64,000 bases of DNA from Heliocidaris erythrogramma (lineage: Eukaryota > Echinodermata > Echinoidea > Camarodonta > Echinometridae), in assembly GCA_025617745.1 (NCBI GenBank), contig CM046861.1, positions 12,796,516 to 12,860,515 of the forward strand, written 5' to 3'. The notes below the pieces were generated by a model. That model had not been told where the DNA came from, did no database searches, and saw only the letters and a program-made list of their open reading frames with translations. The position numbers were made by a program, and so were the translations under genes. Below, piece by piece: positions 11,401 through 18,849 of the stretch (positions within the stretch are counted from its first letter, which is position 1; each line of letters begins with the position of its first letter).

Positions 11401-14188
11401 CTCATCTGCCTCTACCATGCTCAGTGTCCCTCGAACCCGAACTTCTAACTATGGAAATAGAGCTTTTGGACATATGGCACCACTTCTGTGGAACAAGCTA
11501 CCTAGTAGCATTAGAAACACTTCATAGTCTATTTTTTCAACTCAAGCTTAAACAGTTTCTGTTCACACATAGTTCTTTTGGTACATGTATTTAATTAATT
11601 AGTTTTCTTAATTTTTTGTTAAGTTTTGACTGTTCATGTAGCCTATTTATGTTAATTCTATTTTGTTAAAACAATATTGTAGCACCTTGGGTGACATTTG
11701 CATCAGAAAGAGTGCTTTAGAAATCTATATTATTAGTAGTATTATTATTCTCCTCCTTCATTTTTCTCCTTTTCTTCTTCTCTATTTTTCTTCTCTTCTT
11801 CTTCTTCTCCTTCTCTCCCCCTCTTTCTTCTTCTTCTTCTTCTTCTTCTCCTCCTCTTCCTTCTCCTCCTCTTTCTTCTTCTCTTTCTTCTTCTCCTTAT
11901 ATTTTTTCTTCTTCCTGAAGGCCCTCTCTTCACACTATACTGAAATAAACAAATAAACAAATAATTACGAATAATCACAATCGACAGCTATCTAACTCTG
12001 GAGATGGGATATTAACTTTTTACCATACTAATGATGACCATTAATAACACCATTTTCACCACAAAAAAGTCACTCGTGGGCTCTCCGAAGCCTACGCCAA
12101 ACCTATTATGACTGGCGCAAATAATCTGAGGAGATTGAAGAGCGCCATCATAAAGAAGAACCAACCAATCCCTTACCGGATTTTCTTTGTGCAAGGGTCA
12201 GCTGCTGATATCATCACAGTGCAGGCCCCACATCCCCTTGACCACAACCTGCCTTTGTACCGGTCAAGCGTACTGACCATGATAGTATATAGAGTTAAAG
12301 AGAGTGTCAGTGGTACAAAAATTGATAGGTTACATGTACATATATGTTTCATCAATTTAATAAAGAAAAATGAAATAGATTATAGATTACAAACATATTT
12401 CATCAATTTTCAGCCTTAAACCAATATCTGATAAACTTGAGGGGAAAAACATGGGACCACCTTATTAATGGTAGACTTTAATAGGATTTCACAGTAAATT
12501 TTGAGTATTACAATTTAGGTCTCTTATTCAGAGGAGAATATGCCCTGCACTTCAATATACAAATGATGTTCAGGTTTGAGCGGGTTCACTGGGAAACGTT
12601 TTCACAGGGTAACTTCGGCCATACAGAAGTTTAAACACCCAAGGCATACATGTAGCTGCAAGATTCAAGATTTTAGATTTAAAGTGAAATCTATTTCATT
12701 GTAATTTTGAGAAAAAGGATAAGATATTACTGATCATCATCCATGCATGATTTGTCAATTGGCAATTATGGTCACTGCTTTGCATGCACAACGTAGATTG
12801 CAAACTACATGTATCTAAAAATGCTCCCCTGATCAATTGATTTGATTGGGAGATGTCAGTTGTAATTTGATACCATGCAAATTCAGATCTTTAAGAAAGG
12901 ATACACTTAGTCCTCAGATAAACCAGGAGATTCATCTCAGGGTCCACATTATCTTCCTCCACCTGTTATACGTAAATGAAGAAAGGGAGTGAGGGAAGGA
13001 GAGAGAGAGCAAGGAAAAGAGGCAGGGAAAGAGGGAAGGATGGAGGGGAAAGAGAGAGAGGGTGAGAGAGGAGTGTGAAAGAGCAAGAGAGGGGAAGAGG
13101 GAGGAGAGAGGGTGGAAGGGAGAGGGTTGAAGGGAGAGGGGGTGAGGGAGAAAAAGGGAGTGGTGAGGGAGAATGAGAGAGTGAGAGAGACAGAGAGAGA
13201 GATAGATAATGAGAGAATCAGTAAAAATGGAATGTATACATTTGCATACATTTTACTTTTATTCATGAATATCAAAATATCACCAAATATCAAGCAAAAC
13301 ACAATGGAAGGCAATATGATTATTTGTGACAATTTGTCAAACCGTTTCAAGATCAAAGGTAAATACCCCTATCTAAAATTTAATCTAAATACACTGTACC
13401 ACCCAAGTACCGCCCAAATACCACATAATACCACAAAACTAAAACTTGTGGAGAAACCAAACATTGTAATTTATGAATTCAGTGCTTGAATAGATGTTTA
13501 GACTTCATGCACCATTGGTTTTTATTTCTTTAAATGAACATTATTTTTTAAGCAATAAAGTGATGGCTTTTATTGTCACCCTATTAAAGCAGAAATACAA
13601 AATTTGTTATTCAAATACTGTACATGTGGTAATTCAGGAAGCCAACAACAGTCTACAATGAACAAGTAACTGCATTACTGCAACAGAATGTGCTGACCTT
13701 TCAAAAAAGATTGGTTCACACAAGTAACAAATGTACTTAGCTTTTGAATATTTTGAATTTGTTTATAATTCTTTTTAATTCTATTTGATGCCTGAGTCTC
13801 TGACATGGTTTTTAGTTACATTTATTAAGGCTTAATTATTACAGGTATTGAAGGTATCAAAACATTTTGACATGCATACATTCATGAAAGTAAATCAAAT
13901 CGTTTCCTAACATTATCTGAGAATGAAGAAAAACACCGCATACTAGTATTCAATATACTAGGATTAAATAAATGTACCGCCGTACCTACAAAATGTACAT
14001 GTATTCAAGTAAATTTAAAGGAATTACATAAGATTGTCAACACCATAATCCCATACAATCTTACTTCCCGTGACCTTTTAATTACACTGATTTTTCAACA
14101 TTTATTCTTAAAAGTTTAATATTACCTTCAAGGGAACACTCACCTTGACTCCATTGCAAAAGAACACCAATGTGTCTGTCCCTTCCAT
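818..14188 (-). CDS. XDH: Xanthine dehydrogenase/aldehyde oxidase-like gene, 5' part (13 exons, runs off left edge)
   Basis: The family comprises molybdo-flavoenzymes that oxidise hypoxanthine/xanthine or aldehydes and pass electrons through two 2Fe-2S clusters to FAD. Exons joined in phase: 14144-14188, 12905-12962, 12177-12272, 10570-10678, 9751-9939, 8037-8120, 7491-7565, 5332-5464, 4442-4609, 3207-3283, 2660-2756, 1385-1488, 818-987, about 468 codons. All junctions are GT-AG and phases agree, apart from one missing base in exon 3. Visible domains: plant-type ferredoxin 2Fe-2S (residues 1-100), second 2Fe-2S ([17 protein letters not shown]; 104-166), linker with [13 protein letters not shown], and the FAD domain (from 220) with FIVGNTIVG. 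Family members are about 1330 residues, so the Mo domain lies off-window. Several FAD motifs are degenerate and exon 3 is frameshifted, so this may be a diverged paralog or a decaying copy. XDH and aldehyde oxidase cannot be told apart without the Mo domain. Confidence 0.85.
1036..1365. repeat. (CAT/ATC)n microsatellite
   Basis: Roughly 330 bases of imperfect ATC/CAT trinucleotides in the intron between XDH-like exons 12 and 13. Histidine/isoleucine-rich reading frames across it are artefacts. Confidence 0.9.
1385..1488 (-). CDS. XDH: XDH-like exon 12
   Basis: Encodes [19 protein letters not shown] followed by FIPYTSK. The family has R.V..D..FF.GYRKT....E.L..I.IP, so the GYRKT loop is replaced by SAEST. 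Phase 1 in, phase 0 out. Confidence 0.72.
2028..2142. repeat. Hairpin MITE-like inverted repeat
   Basis: Arms beginning ATATTGACTG... and ending ...CAGTCAATAT pair over about 50 bases, with a short centre near TCTAGTTC. It lies in the intron between exons 11 and 12. Confidence 0.6.
2324..2517. repeat. Dispersed repeat with tandem TAAAGACCACC units
   Basis: Repeated TATAAAGACCACCTG units, the right end mirrored as AGCGGTCTTTATAGACAGG. Related sequence lies at 9554-9636 and a weaker relative at 36085-36130. Noncoding. Confidence 0.6.
2660..2756 (-). CDS. XDH: XDH-like exon 11 (degenerate FAD motif)
   Basis: Reads [20 protein letters not shown] then [12 protein letters not shown]. The family here has SVGGNI.T.SPISDLNP.LMA.GA.L, so the asparagine of GGN and the SPISD segment are lost while the frame and flanks hold. 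FAD binding is probably altered. Confidence 0.75.
3127..3159. repeat. (TA)n microsatellite
   Basis: About 16 TA dinucleotides in the intron next to XDH-like exon 10. Confidence 0.9.
3207..3283 (-). CDS. XDH: XDH-like exon 10
   Basis: Encodes [14 protein letters not shown], equivalent to the family segment RWFAGKQIRNVA just before the GGN motif. Phase 1 in, phase 0 out. Confidence 0.78.
3789..4013. mobile_element. Palindromic MITE with CCAAT-type interior
   Basis: Ends GGGGCGTGTTCAACAGAGAG and CTCTTTGTGAAGCACCCCCC are inverted repeats, with further pairing inside (GACTTAAG). The middle holds ATTGG and CCAAT motifs. It resembles the CCAAT hairpin family in design but has a different sequence. 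Confidence 0.55.
4442..4609 (-). CDS. XDH: XDH-like exon 9
   Basis: Encodes [17 protein letters not shown] and [18 protein letters not shown], matching the FAD-domain segment P.IISP..IPEL..V....GI.IGA.VTLT.L. Acceptor AACTAG, phase 1 on both sides. A CCAAT hairpin MITE lies 56 bases beyond the acceptor. Confidence 0.82.
4666..4814 (+). mobile_element. CCAAT hairpin MITE, copy 1
   Basis: Begins GGGGCCCTGTTTCATAAAAC and ends with the complement. Between the arms is the family core CAGCCAATCAGATGCAAG, TTTCAGTAGCTTATAAC. The core contains a full CCAAT-box (NF-Y) consensus. Confidence 0.8.
4906..5056 (-). mobile_element. CCAAT hairpin MITE, copy 2
   Basis: Same family as 4666-4814 in the opposite orientation, 91 bases away. 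The core reads CTGATTGGCTGAGAG on the plus strand. The two copies together form a larger inverted pair inside the XDH-like intron. Confidence 0.8.
5213..5290 (-). mobile_element. SINE fragment next to XDH-like exon 8
   Basis: Contains CACCTGGGTGGAGAGTGG and TTGCCAAAGGACATTATT, shared with a fragment at 35268-35390 and weakly at 41040-41085. The CCTTTGGCAAG motif is also in the tRNA-derived SINE at 21935-22350. Confidence 0.5.
5332..5464 (-). CDS. XDH: XDH-like exon 8 (FAD-binding start)
   Basis: Encodes [18 protein letters not shown] then [17 protein letters not shown] is the FAD pyrophosphate-binding loop, intact here. Phase 0 in, phase 1 out. A SINE fragment adjoins the donor side at 5213-5290. 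Confidence 0.87.
5661..5840. repeat. Two poly-G tracts
   Basis: Runs of about 16 and 27 G at 5661-5676 and 5813-5839. Such tracts are typical sites of length error in assemblies. No gene is seen between XDH-like exons 7 and 8 apart from the transposon copies listed. Confidence 0.8.
6080..6500 (-). mobile_element. Retroelement 3'-end-like fragment
   Basis: Read on the minus strand, it ends in TTGCCATTATTATTATTA, the (ATT)n tail style of LINE/SINE copies here. No reading frame is kept. Confidence 0.35.
6517..7382. mobile_element. TTAA-site DNA element, TIR AGGGGAATTA
   Basis: The left end TTAA-AGGGGAATTAAGC and the right end GTTAATTCTCCT-TTAC are inverted repeats, and the next 40 bases inward (ATATAAATGTGCTCAT) also pair. 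No transposase frame remains. Related ends occur at 10805-11337, 38519-38679 and 53781-54728. Confidence 0.6.
7491..7565 (-). CDS. XDH: XDH-like exon 7 (linker into FAD domain)
   Basis: Encodes [17 protein letters not shown], the family signature [12 protein letters not shown] immediately before the FAD domain. The acceptor is CAACAG and the donor GTAAGG. Phase 0 on both sides. Confidence 0.88.
8037..8120 (-). CDS. XDH: XDH-like exon 6 (linker)
   Basis: Twenty-eight codons starting [11 protein letters not shown]. They contain a 24-base internal tandem duplication giving [14 protein letters not shown]. It encodes the poorly conserved linker between the iron-sulfur and FAD domains. Phase 0 on both sides. 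Confidence 0.7.
8418..8463. repeat. Poly-G tract of about 46 bases
   Basis: Followed by a C-run at 8477-8485. A glycine-run reading frame over it is spurious. The true length is uncertain in any assembly. Confidence 0.85.
9751..9939 (-). CDS. XDH: XDH-like exon 5 (second 2Fe-2S domain)
   Basis: Sixty-three codons holding [19 protein letters not shown] and [19 protein letters not shown], the alpha-helical second 2Fe-2S domain with its four cysteines. This is the best-conserved exon of the gene and was not touched by the decay seen elsewhere. A degenerate duplicate lies just upstream at 10083-10256. Confidence 0.92.
10083..10256 (-). pseudogene. Relic duplicate of XDH-like exon 5
   Basis: The region 9855-10017 (second half of exon 5's 5' part plus flanking intron) is duplicated here in the same orientation. 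The relic still reads [20 protein letters not shown] then SLYTLLSN without a stop, keeping the QCGFCTP cysteines. It lacks the CRCTGYR half, and its acceptor CAG has become CAA. It cannot be a full alternative exon as it stands. Confidence 0.8.
10570..10678 (-). CDS. XDH: XDH-like exon 4
   Basis: Contains [19 protein letters not shown] and TTVEGLGDV, the family segment around the fourth cysteine of the first 2Fe-2S cluster (CL.PLC..HG.AVTTVEG.G). The acceptor is TTGCAG and the donor GTAGGG. Phase 2 in, phase 0 out. Confidence 0.87.
10805..11337. mobile_element. TTAA-family MITE, TIR AGGAGAATGAGACCCC
   Basis: Left AAAGGAGAATGAGACCCCC and right GGGGCTTCATTCTCTTTTAA pair as inverted repeats. 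Noncoding interior. It lies in intron 3 of the XDH-like gene. Confidence 0.55.
11397..11750 (+). mobile_element. LINE 3' end (CR1/L2-like)
   Basis: One frame reads [20 protein letters not shown] then [13 protein letters not shown] before a stop. This is the conserved C-terminus of LINE reverse transcriptases (..YG.RAF...AP.LWN.LP..IR). A noncoding tail ending GTGCTTTAGAAATCTATATT and (ATT)n follows. A truncated, dead copy in an XDH-like intron. Confidence 0.75.
11745..11920. repeat. (TTC)n/CT-rich tract
   Basis: Pyrimidine-rich low complexity. It generates long Ser/Phe or Arg/Lys frames on the two strands, neither of them a gene. Confidence 0.85.
12177..12272 (-). pseudogene. XDH: XDH-like exon 3 with a one-base frameshift in the first 2Fe-2S motif
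   Basis: One frame reads [12 protein letters not shown] and a second frame continues [19 protein letters not shown]. Together they are the first cluster motif ([17 protein letters not shown]). The frames change at the G-run 12234-12237 of the minus strand, where four Gs stand in place of the five needed. All flanking exons fit the phase expected if that base were present. It is either a sequencing/assembly error or a real null mutation. Confidence 0.82.
12905..12962 (-). CDS. XDH: XDH-like exon 2
   Basis: [19 protein letters not shown] matches the family pattern V..DVDPE.TLL.YLR.KL. The acceptor is TATAACAG and the donor GTATCC. It is phase 0 in and phase 1 out. Confidence 0.82.
12980..13215. 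repeat. GA-rich low-complexity tract
   Basis: GAGAG/GGGAA purine tract in the intron next to XDH-like exon 2. Open frames of 125-135 codons across it are compositional artefacts. Confidence 0.85.
14144..14188 (-). CDS. XDH: XDH-like exon 1 (start codon)
   Basis: Fifteen codons, [15 protein letters not shown], then GTGAG. This is the usual N-terminal LVFFVNGKK strand of the XDH ferredoxin-like domain. The ATG fits because the peptide begins a few residues before LVF, as in the family. Confidence 0.8.
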
Positions 14189-14294
14189 CTTAGTCCTGTA
14201 GCCTAAAATTGTAAGATAAAAATCCTTTGTGTCACTGTACATTCATAGACATCTAAACAACTGACAGCAGACTCAGGATTTGAAATAAGAAGAA

Positions 14295-14311
14295 GGGGGG
14301 GGGGGGGGGGG
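14295..14311. repeat. Poly-G tract upstream of the XDH-like gene
   Basis: Run of about 17 G within 120 bases of the start exon. No TATA box or other promoter element is convincing in 14189-14515. Confidence 0.7.
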
Positions 14312-14514
14312 CAGATATGTAGCCTCTTAGATCTACATGTACATGTTTTGGTTGAACAAAATTTTCACAGCCATCACTATTTAGTTGATATTTTCCAGCT
14401 ATAGATCTATTTCTCTGCATGATTCAACTGCAGAATTTATAGAAGTCCGATCAATAGATACATGTAGTTAAAATAATATAAGGCTTGCCTGAAGTTATAA
14501 ATATCTGTTAAGGA

Positions 14515-14610
14515 GAATGCACGAGAAAGTGTTGATTCTTTGATTCGAATCCACGAGGCGCGTAGCGCCGAGTGGATTCAATCAAAGAATCAACACTTTC
14601 GAGTGCATTC
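14515..14610. repeat. Long hairpin with GGCGC loop
   Basis: Arms GAATGCACGAGAAAGTGTTG ... and its complement pair over about 45 bases around GGCGC-GTA-GCGCC, with two small mismatches. The GAAAGTGTTGATTC motif recurs in the palindrome at 16500-16700. Confidence 0.8.
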
Positions 14611-14730
14611 GCCGACTTAAACCATTGCTTTACAATAAAACAACAAAAAATTCTAAAGCTGTAGATTCTTAAAGATCAATATTGTTCACGTGTGCCCCAG
14701 TTGAGTGAACAGAAAACACATTATTACCTA

Positions 14731-14952
14731 TTATCGAATTTCTTTAACTGAGGATTCTTGTTCTTCTATTGATGTTTTACATGCATGGTCGCTTTCATCA
14801 ATAGTGTTCGTTTTCACATGTAGGTTCTTGAATATTGAATATTTCGATCGACAGCATTGGAACAAAATTGCTTCTTGCCTATAGACCGATTCGGTTTGGG
14901 TACTGGTTTTTATGCTAATTTCTAACTGGGGGGCTTCAGGAATGTTTATCAA
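14731..14952 (-). CDS. Possible small ORF in TTAA-flanked element
   Basis: A 73-codon frame starting MINIPEAPQLEIS with an STQTES stretch and an acidic end. No domain is recognised. It points away from the ORF at 15131. Part of its start lies in a local inverted repeat (CTAACTGGGGGGCTTC/GAAGCCCCCCAGTTAT), which weakens the case for coding. Confidence 0.25.
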   Translation of the reverse strand: MINIPEAPQLEISIKTSTQTESVYRQEAILFQCCRSKYSIFKNLHVKTNTIDESDHACKTSIEEQESSVKEIR

Positions 14953-15130
14953 TAGAACATGTATGCACTAACATAGCAACGCACCTGGCTCAGTGCATGA
15001 CCAATTGAAAAGTGCTTTTGTTCCTCTTTGGAAGCCCCCCAGTTATGGCCGCCGTAAAGTACAGTGTTCTGAAGTCGAATTCGTGTATTGCCTATTCGCA
15101 CATCAACTGTGCTCCATATCAACATTCATC

Positions 15131-15343
15131 ATGGATTCAGACGATGAAATATTCCTCACCCAGTCCATTTTCAGGGGTGATTATAGTAGTGGGAATAAGG
15201 AAATTTTTGGCGTTGCATTTTCTGACGTATTGGACGATGATGCTCTCATGGCGGCAACTCAAGAGGCTGATCAGGACTACGACAAACGCTTTGGGCAGCT
15301 GGTATCAGAGGCTGAGGTTTTGATTAAATCAAGGAAAAGGCAA
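15131..15343 (+). CDS. Unrecognised acidic first exon in TTAA-flanked element
   Basis: Seventy-one codons, MDSDDEIFLTQSIF ... SEAEVLIKSRKRQ, followed by GTAATT, a plausible donor. The ATG lies in AACATTCATCATGG. Composition (acidic, LTQS, DDDALMAATQEAD) looks like protein rather than chance and may be the start of a transposon gene. No downstream exon was found and no family is recognised. Confidence 0.35.
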
Positions 15344-16499
15344 GTAATTCTTCATTATTCAATTATAACTTGTATTATGAGTTTTCTTTTAGGATAGGCC
15401 TACCCAACATTGCAGTTATTGAATGAAGGACGACGCCGTCAGACTTTTGTTCGCACCAACAAAAAGTCTAGAATCATTCTTTTTACATAGAAAGTCATAG
15501 TTTATACCACTCATAGCTACATTCCTATACTTCGTGTGTATAATTTAGGCAGTCATACACCTCAACTTTTTAAAACACCACTGCACAAAAGTCACAAACA
15601 TTCACTCAAAATCGGCATTTAATTTACAAAAACCGACAACAAAATATCCAAGAAATACAATAAATTCAACTCACCGATGTTTGAAAAGATATTTCCAAAA
15701 ATCAAATCCGTAATTTACTGTTGATTCTGGCGAAACGAGCTATCGGAGTCAATGTGTACATTTCCTGGTCGCCGCGGGCGCTGACATCTCCCCAAAAGAG
15801 TTTTGTCCTTAAAAATTCGGTCCCTGTGGCATACACGGAAAAGTCCCGATTTTCTGTGTGCGCGATCGTAAAGATCGATGTGCGCTTGCGATCCCGAGTT
15901 TTTTCGTGGACAAAAATTTTATTGGCCGATTTTAGTTTAAGACATCGGCAGTATGTAAACAACGCGCGATCGCGAAACAAATCGGCGGGGATTTCTCCGG
16001 TTTTGGACAAGATTTTGACTTTGGATTTTGCTGAAAATATCAAAAGTTCTTCCTAACGGCCATTTGAGGTAGGAGTGAGATTTTTAAGGGCTGAATTTGA
16101 AAGCAAGGTATTTAAAATATTTATCTTATTTTCCCCCCATACCTTTAGTACATGCGACAGAAAATACCAACTATTTTACAGAAATGTAGCCATGAGTGGT
16201 TTATACCGTGTTCACTCCAGGGATAAGTTAATATAGAAATGAACATTGTATCCAAGCAAAAATCGACACATCCACCGAAATGGAGGGCAGAATTTATGTG
16301 AAATGAATGTGCATGCCTTTAATGTTAAATTTGCAGGTATACACGTATCAAATGGTATTATATTTGGAAAAAGTTCAATACAATTTGTTATTCATGGCCT
16401 AAAATGTCTAGTTTGGTTTTATTGTATAAAATGTGTGCATCATATTTTAAAATATCTACATTATTAACATTGTTTCGTATGACTGAACTCTTCCAACTC

Positions 16500-16700
16500 A
16501 TATTTTGATTTCTACGAAACAACACTTTTCTGTATCAGAATCAACACTTTTTCTATAAGAATCGGCACTTTTCTGCATAAGAATCTACAGAATGACTCAA
16601 CTCTTCCAAGTCATATTCTGTAGATTCTTAAGCAGAAAAGTGTTGATTCTTATAGAAAAAGTGTTGATTCTTATGCAGAAAGTGTTGATTCGTAGAAAAT
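16500..16700. repeat. Imperfect palindrome of GTGTTGATTCTTAT repeats
   Basis: AAGAATCTACAGAATGACT pairs with AGTCATATTCTGTAGATTCT. Outward, the motif AGTGTTGATTC(TTAT) repeats three times on one arm, with its complement on the other. These may be subterminal binding sites of the surrounding element. Confidence 0.65.
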
Positions 16701-17149
16701 AATCCACAGTTTAATAAATAGTGTGACGTCACAGCAATGGTTTAAACAATGCGTAGTCTTTGGTCCACCATCCCTGCTAGATGTAGATCTCTAGATCTAC
16801 ATGTAGATAACTTGCAATGCATTTTTCTTCTTCTTCTTCTTCTAATTCTGGTAGTCCTGTGCTTTTATTTGTCATGCCTTATCTGCATGACAAGAGGAGG
16901 CATGGATACACACAAACACTGGCGAGTTTTCGGAAATTTCTTACGATCTTTTTTGGATTTTTTGGTAAAAATACGTACGATCAAAAAGACATTCTAATTC
17001 TAAACGTTTTCCTAGGAGGATACGCTGTGGTGAAGGAGCTGTCGGTCGCGAGAGTTATCAGAAAAGTGATATTTCAGGGCATTTTCCAGTCCTGCTAACC
17101 CGTGCGCAGTTAGATTGCTGGGTAAGAACGCGTGGCTTCGTGATGTAGA

Positions 17150-17700
17150 AGGCGTATAGCCATTTTTTATTTTTTACATTCACGAAGCCAATCCTGGCTA
17201 GGCCTACCTAGGGATACCTAGCCCTAGCCCTAGGGAAGATACTGAACGCAGGCACTACGACGTCTACGCCTCTATATTCAGTTCCAAGTTCTTTTTCCTC
17301 TTCAAGATGGCTGGATCGTTTCCAAACAATTAATTCTAACAACACTTTTGTAACATACGAGAGGGAGAACATGAATTGATACATGTGTTAGTTTTCAGCA
17401 CGCACAGCCCAAACGCTCTGGCCTCTGCGAGTGCCCAGCTTCAAACTCCCCAGAGCTCCGGCCAGGGACGCGCTCCGTGCCGTGAGGCGCTGAGCTGAGC
17501 TCTAATTCGCTTCGAGCACCGTCATGACAGCGCAGTTTAAAACTAAACTCTAAAGATGTACAAGATAAACACTGGATTTTCGCGTGCTGTAAGTACTACC
17601 ACAAATATGTTTAATTCTTACTCATTCACAGGCTCTTTTTATTTACTGTCGTCAATTTCCAATCAATTATCCAGGCCAGCAGTCAGAGATCCCGGAACAC
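17150..17700. other. Intergenic, nothing recognised
   Basis: Includes a moderately GC-rich stretch (17395-17530) but no supportable exon, RNA gene or promoter. Confidence 0.4.
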
Positions 17701-17706
17701 AATCCT

Positions 17707-17850
17707 GGGGAGCGTTTCATGAAAGGAAGTTGTCGGATATTTTATCCGACAACTGTTATAAGCTACTGAAATCCTTGCATCTGATTGGCTGAGAACATAT
17801 TTATCGGATAAAATATCTGACAAGTCCTTTCATGAAATGCCCCCCCCCCC
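17707..17850 (-). mobile_element. CCAAT hairpin MITE, copy 4 (variant arms)
   Basis: Ends GGGGAGCGTTTCATGAAAGG and its complement. The core is CTGATTGGCTGAGAAC. The arms carry GTCGGATATTTTATCC instead of TTATCAATAAC but still pair with each other. Confidence 0.75.
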
Positions 17851-18569
17851 CGGTCTGGTCGCTTTAAATTTGTGTAGTCGATGTTGCATACAAAAAACAT
17901 ACCACCTAGTACCTTACCTACCTCCGTACTGCAATTGGCCACGCCCACGCACTAGAGCGTGGTACTGTATGGGCGGGCGGGAGCTGAGTGGGAGGGAATT
18001 GGGAAGGGTCGAGTCTGAAGAAGTTATCACCCGGGATATCACCACCATTTTTCATCAGGGGGGACGTAACAATAGGTCGTCCCCCGCCCCCCCCCCCCTG
18101 AATCCCAATGAATAGAATTGCGTAACACATCTCCGCCACTGCCTGTATCCAATTTACTTTTGTGCCTTGCTGGAAATTTTCCTCAAACTTTTCAGCAATG
18201 TATTTGCTACACCCCCCACCACCCCCCCCCCCCCCACCCCCCCCCCAAAAAAAAAAGAAAAGAAAAGGCGATGCTCCTGCCAGCCAGCATAAAGCAAGTG
18301 GTTATACAAGTATACCAACTACAGTTCAATCATTCATTCATTCAATCAATCATAAAATAAACTCAAATATATTAATTATCAAATTGACTTATTGATAAAA
18401 TTGATAAATCAACCTATCAACCTATCTCTCTCTCTCTCTCTCTGTCATACCGGTACATTCACTTACTTTAAATTCACTAAGCAAGCACTAATCATATCCA
18501 CTCACAATAACCACTGTTGATAATTGGTGAAGATAAAATACTAGTACTAGTACCATATATATATTTTAC

Positions 18570-18712
18570 TAAAGGGTACATTAGGTGGACACACAACAAT
18601 GCGGTTTATTTCGTCATAATAACGCCCCCTACATTAGGTGGACAGTTGGTACATAAGGTGGACAGTTGAGCATAGAAATAAGACAAAAACTGTCCACCTA
18701 ATGTAGCCTTTA
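18570..18712. mobile_element. MITE with CTAAAGGGTACATTAGGTGG ends
   Basis: The left end pairs with CCACCTAATGTAGCCTTTAG at the right. ACATTAGGTGGACA recurs inside. The sequence TATATATATTTTACT lies on both outer sides. A diverged neighbour follows at 18713-18840. Confidence 0.6.
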
Positions 18713-18840
18713 GAGTTATATATATATTTTACTGAATCCCAAGTTTGGGAGACACGTAACAATGCAGTTTATTCCGTCACAATACAGACCACCGCATTAG
18801 GGAGACACGAACCGCATTTGGGAGACACGCGGAAGTAAAA
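18713..18840. repeat. Diverged second unit of the 18570 repeat
   Basis: Same order of features as 18555-18650 (TATATATATTTTACT, motif, ACAATGC-GTTTATTCCGTCA), but each ATTAGGTGGACA is replaced by a TTTGGGAGACA form. Confidence 0.5.
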
Positions 18841-18849
18841 TTATACAAA

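Larger units (their letters stand above)
14621..16741. mobile_element. TTAA-flanked element (TIR ACCATTGCT) with possible divergent ORFs
   Basis: TTAA-ACCATTGCT at the left and AGCAATGGT-TTAA at the right give a short terminal inverted repeat with TTAA duplications, as in Kolobok or piggyBac elements. Inside are a minus-strand frame (14731-14952) and a plus-strand first exon (15131-15343), head to head. The TIR is short, so the boundaries are tentative. Confidence 0.45.

Noticed and set aside
12949-13489. Ser/Leu/Pro-rich and Arg/Glu-rich frames of 125-135 codons
   Set aside because: Both are read from a GA-rich low-complexity tract.
15702-16056. Overlapping 111-113 codon frames on both strands
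   Set aside because: Neither has a recognisable domain or splice context. Lack of stops on both strands looks compositional.
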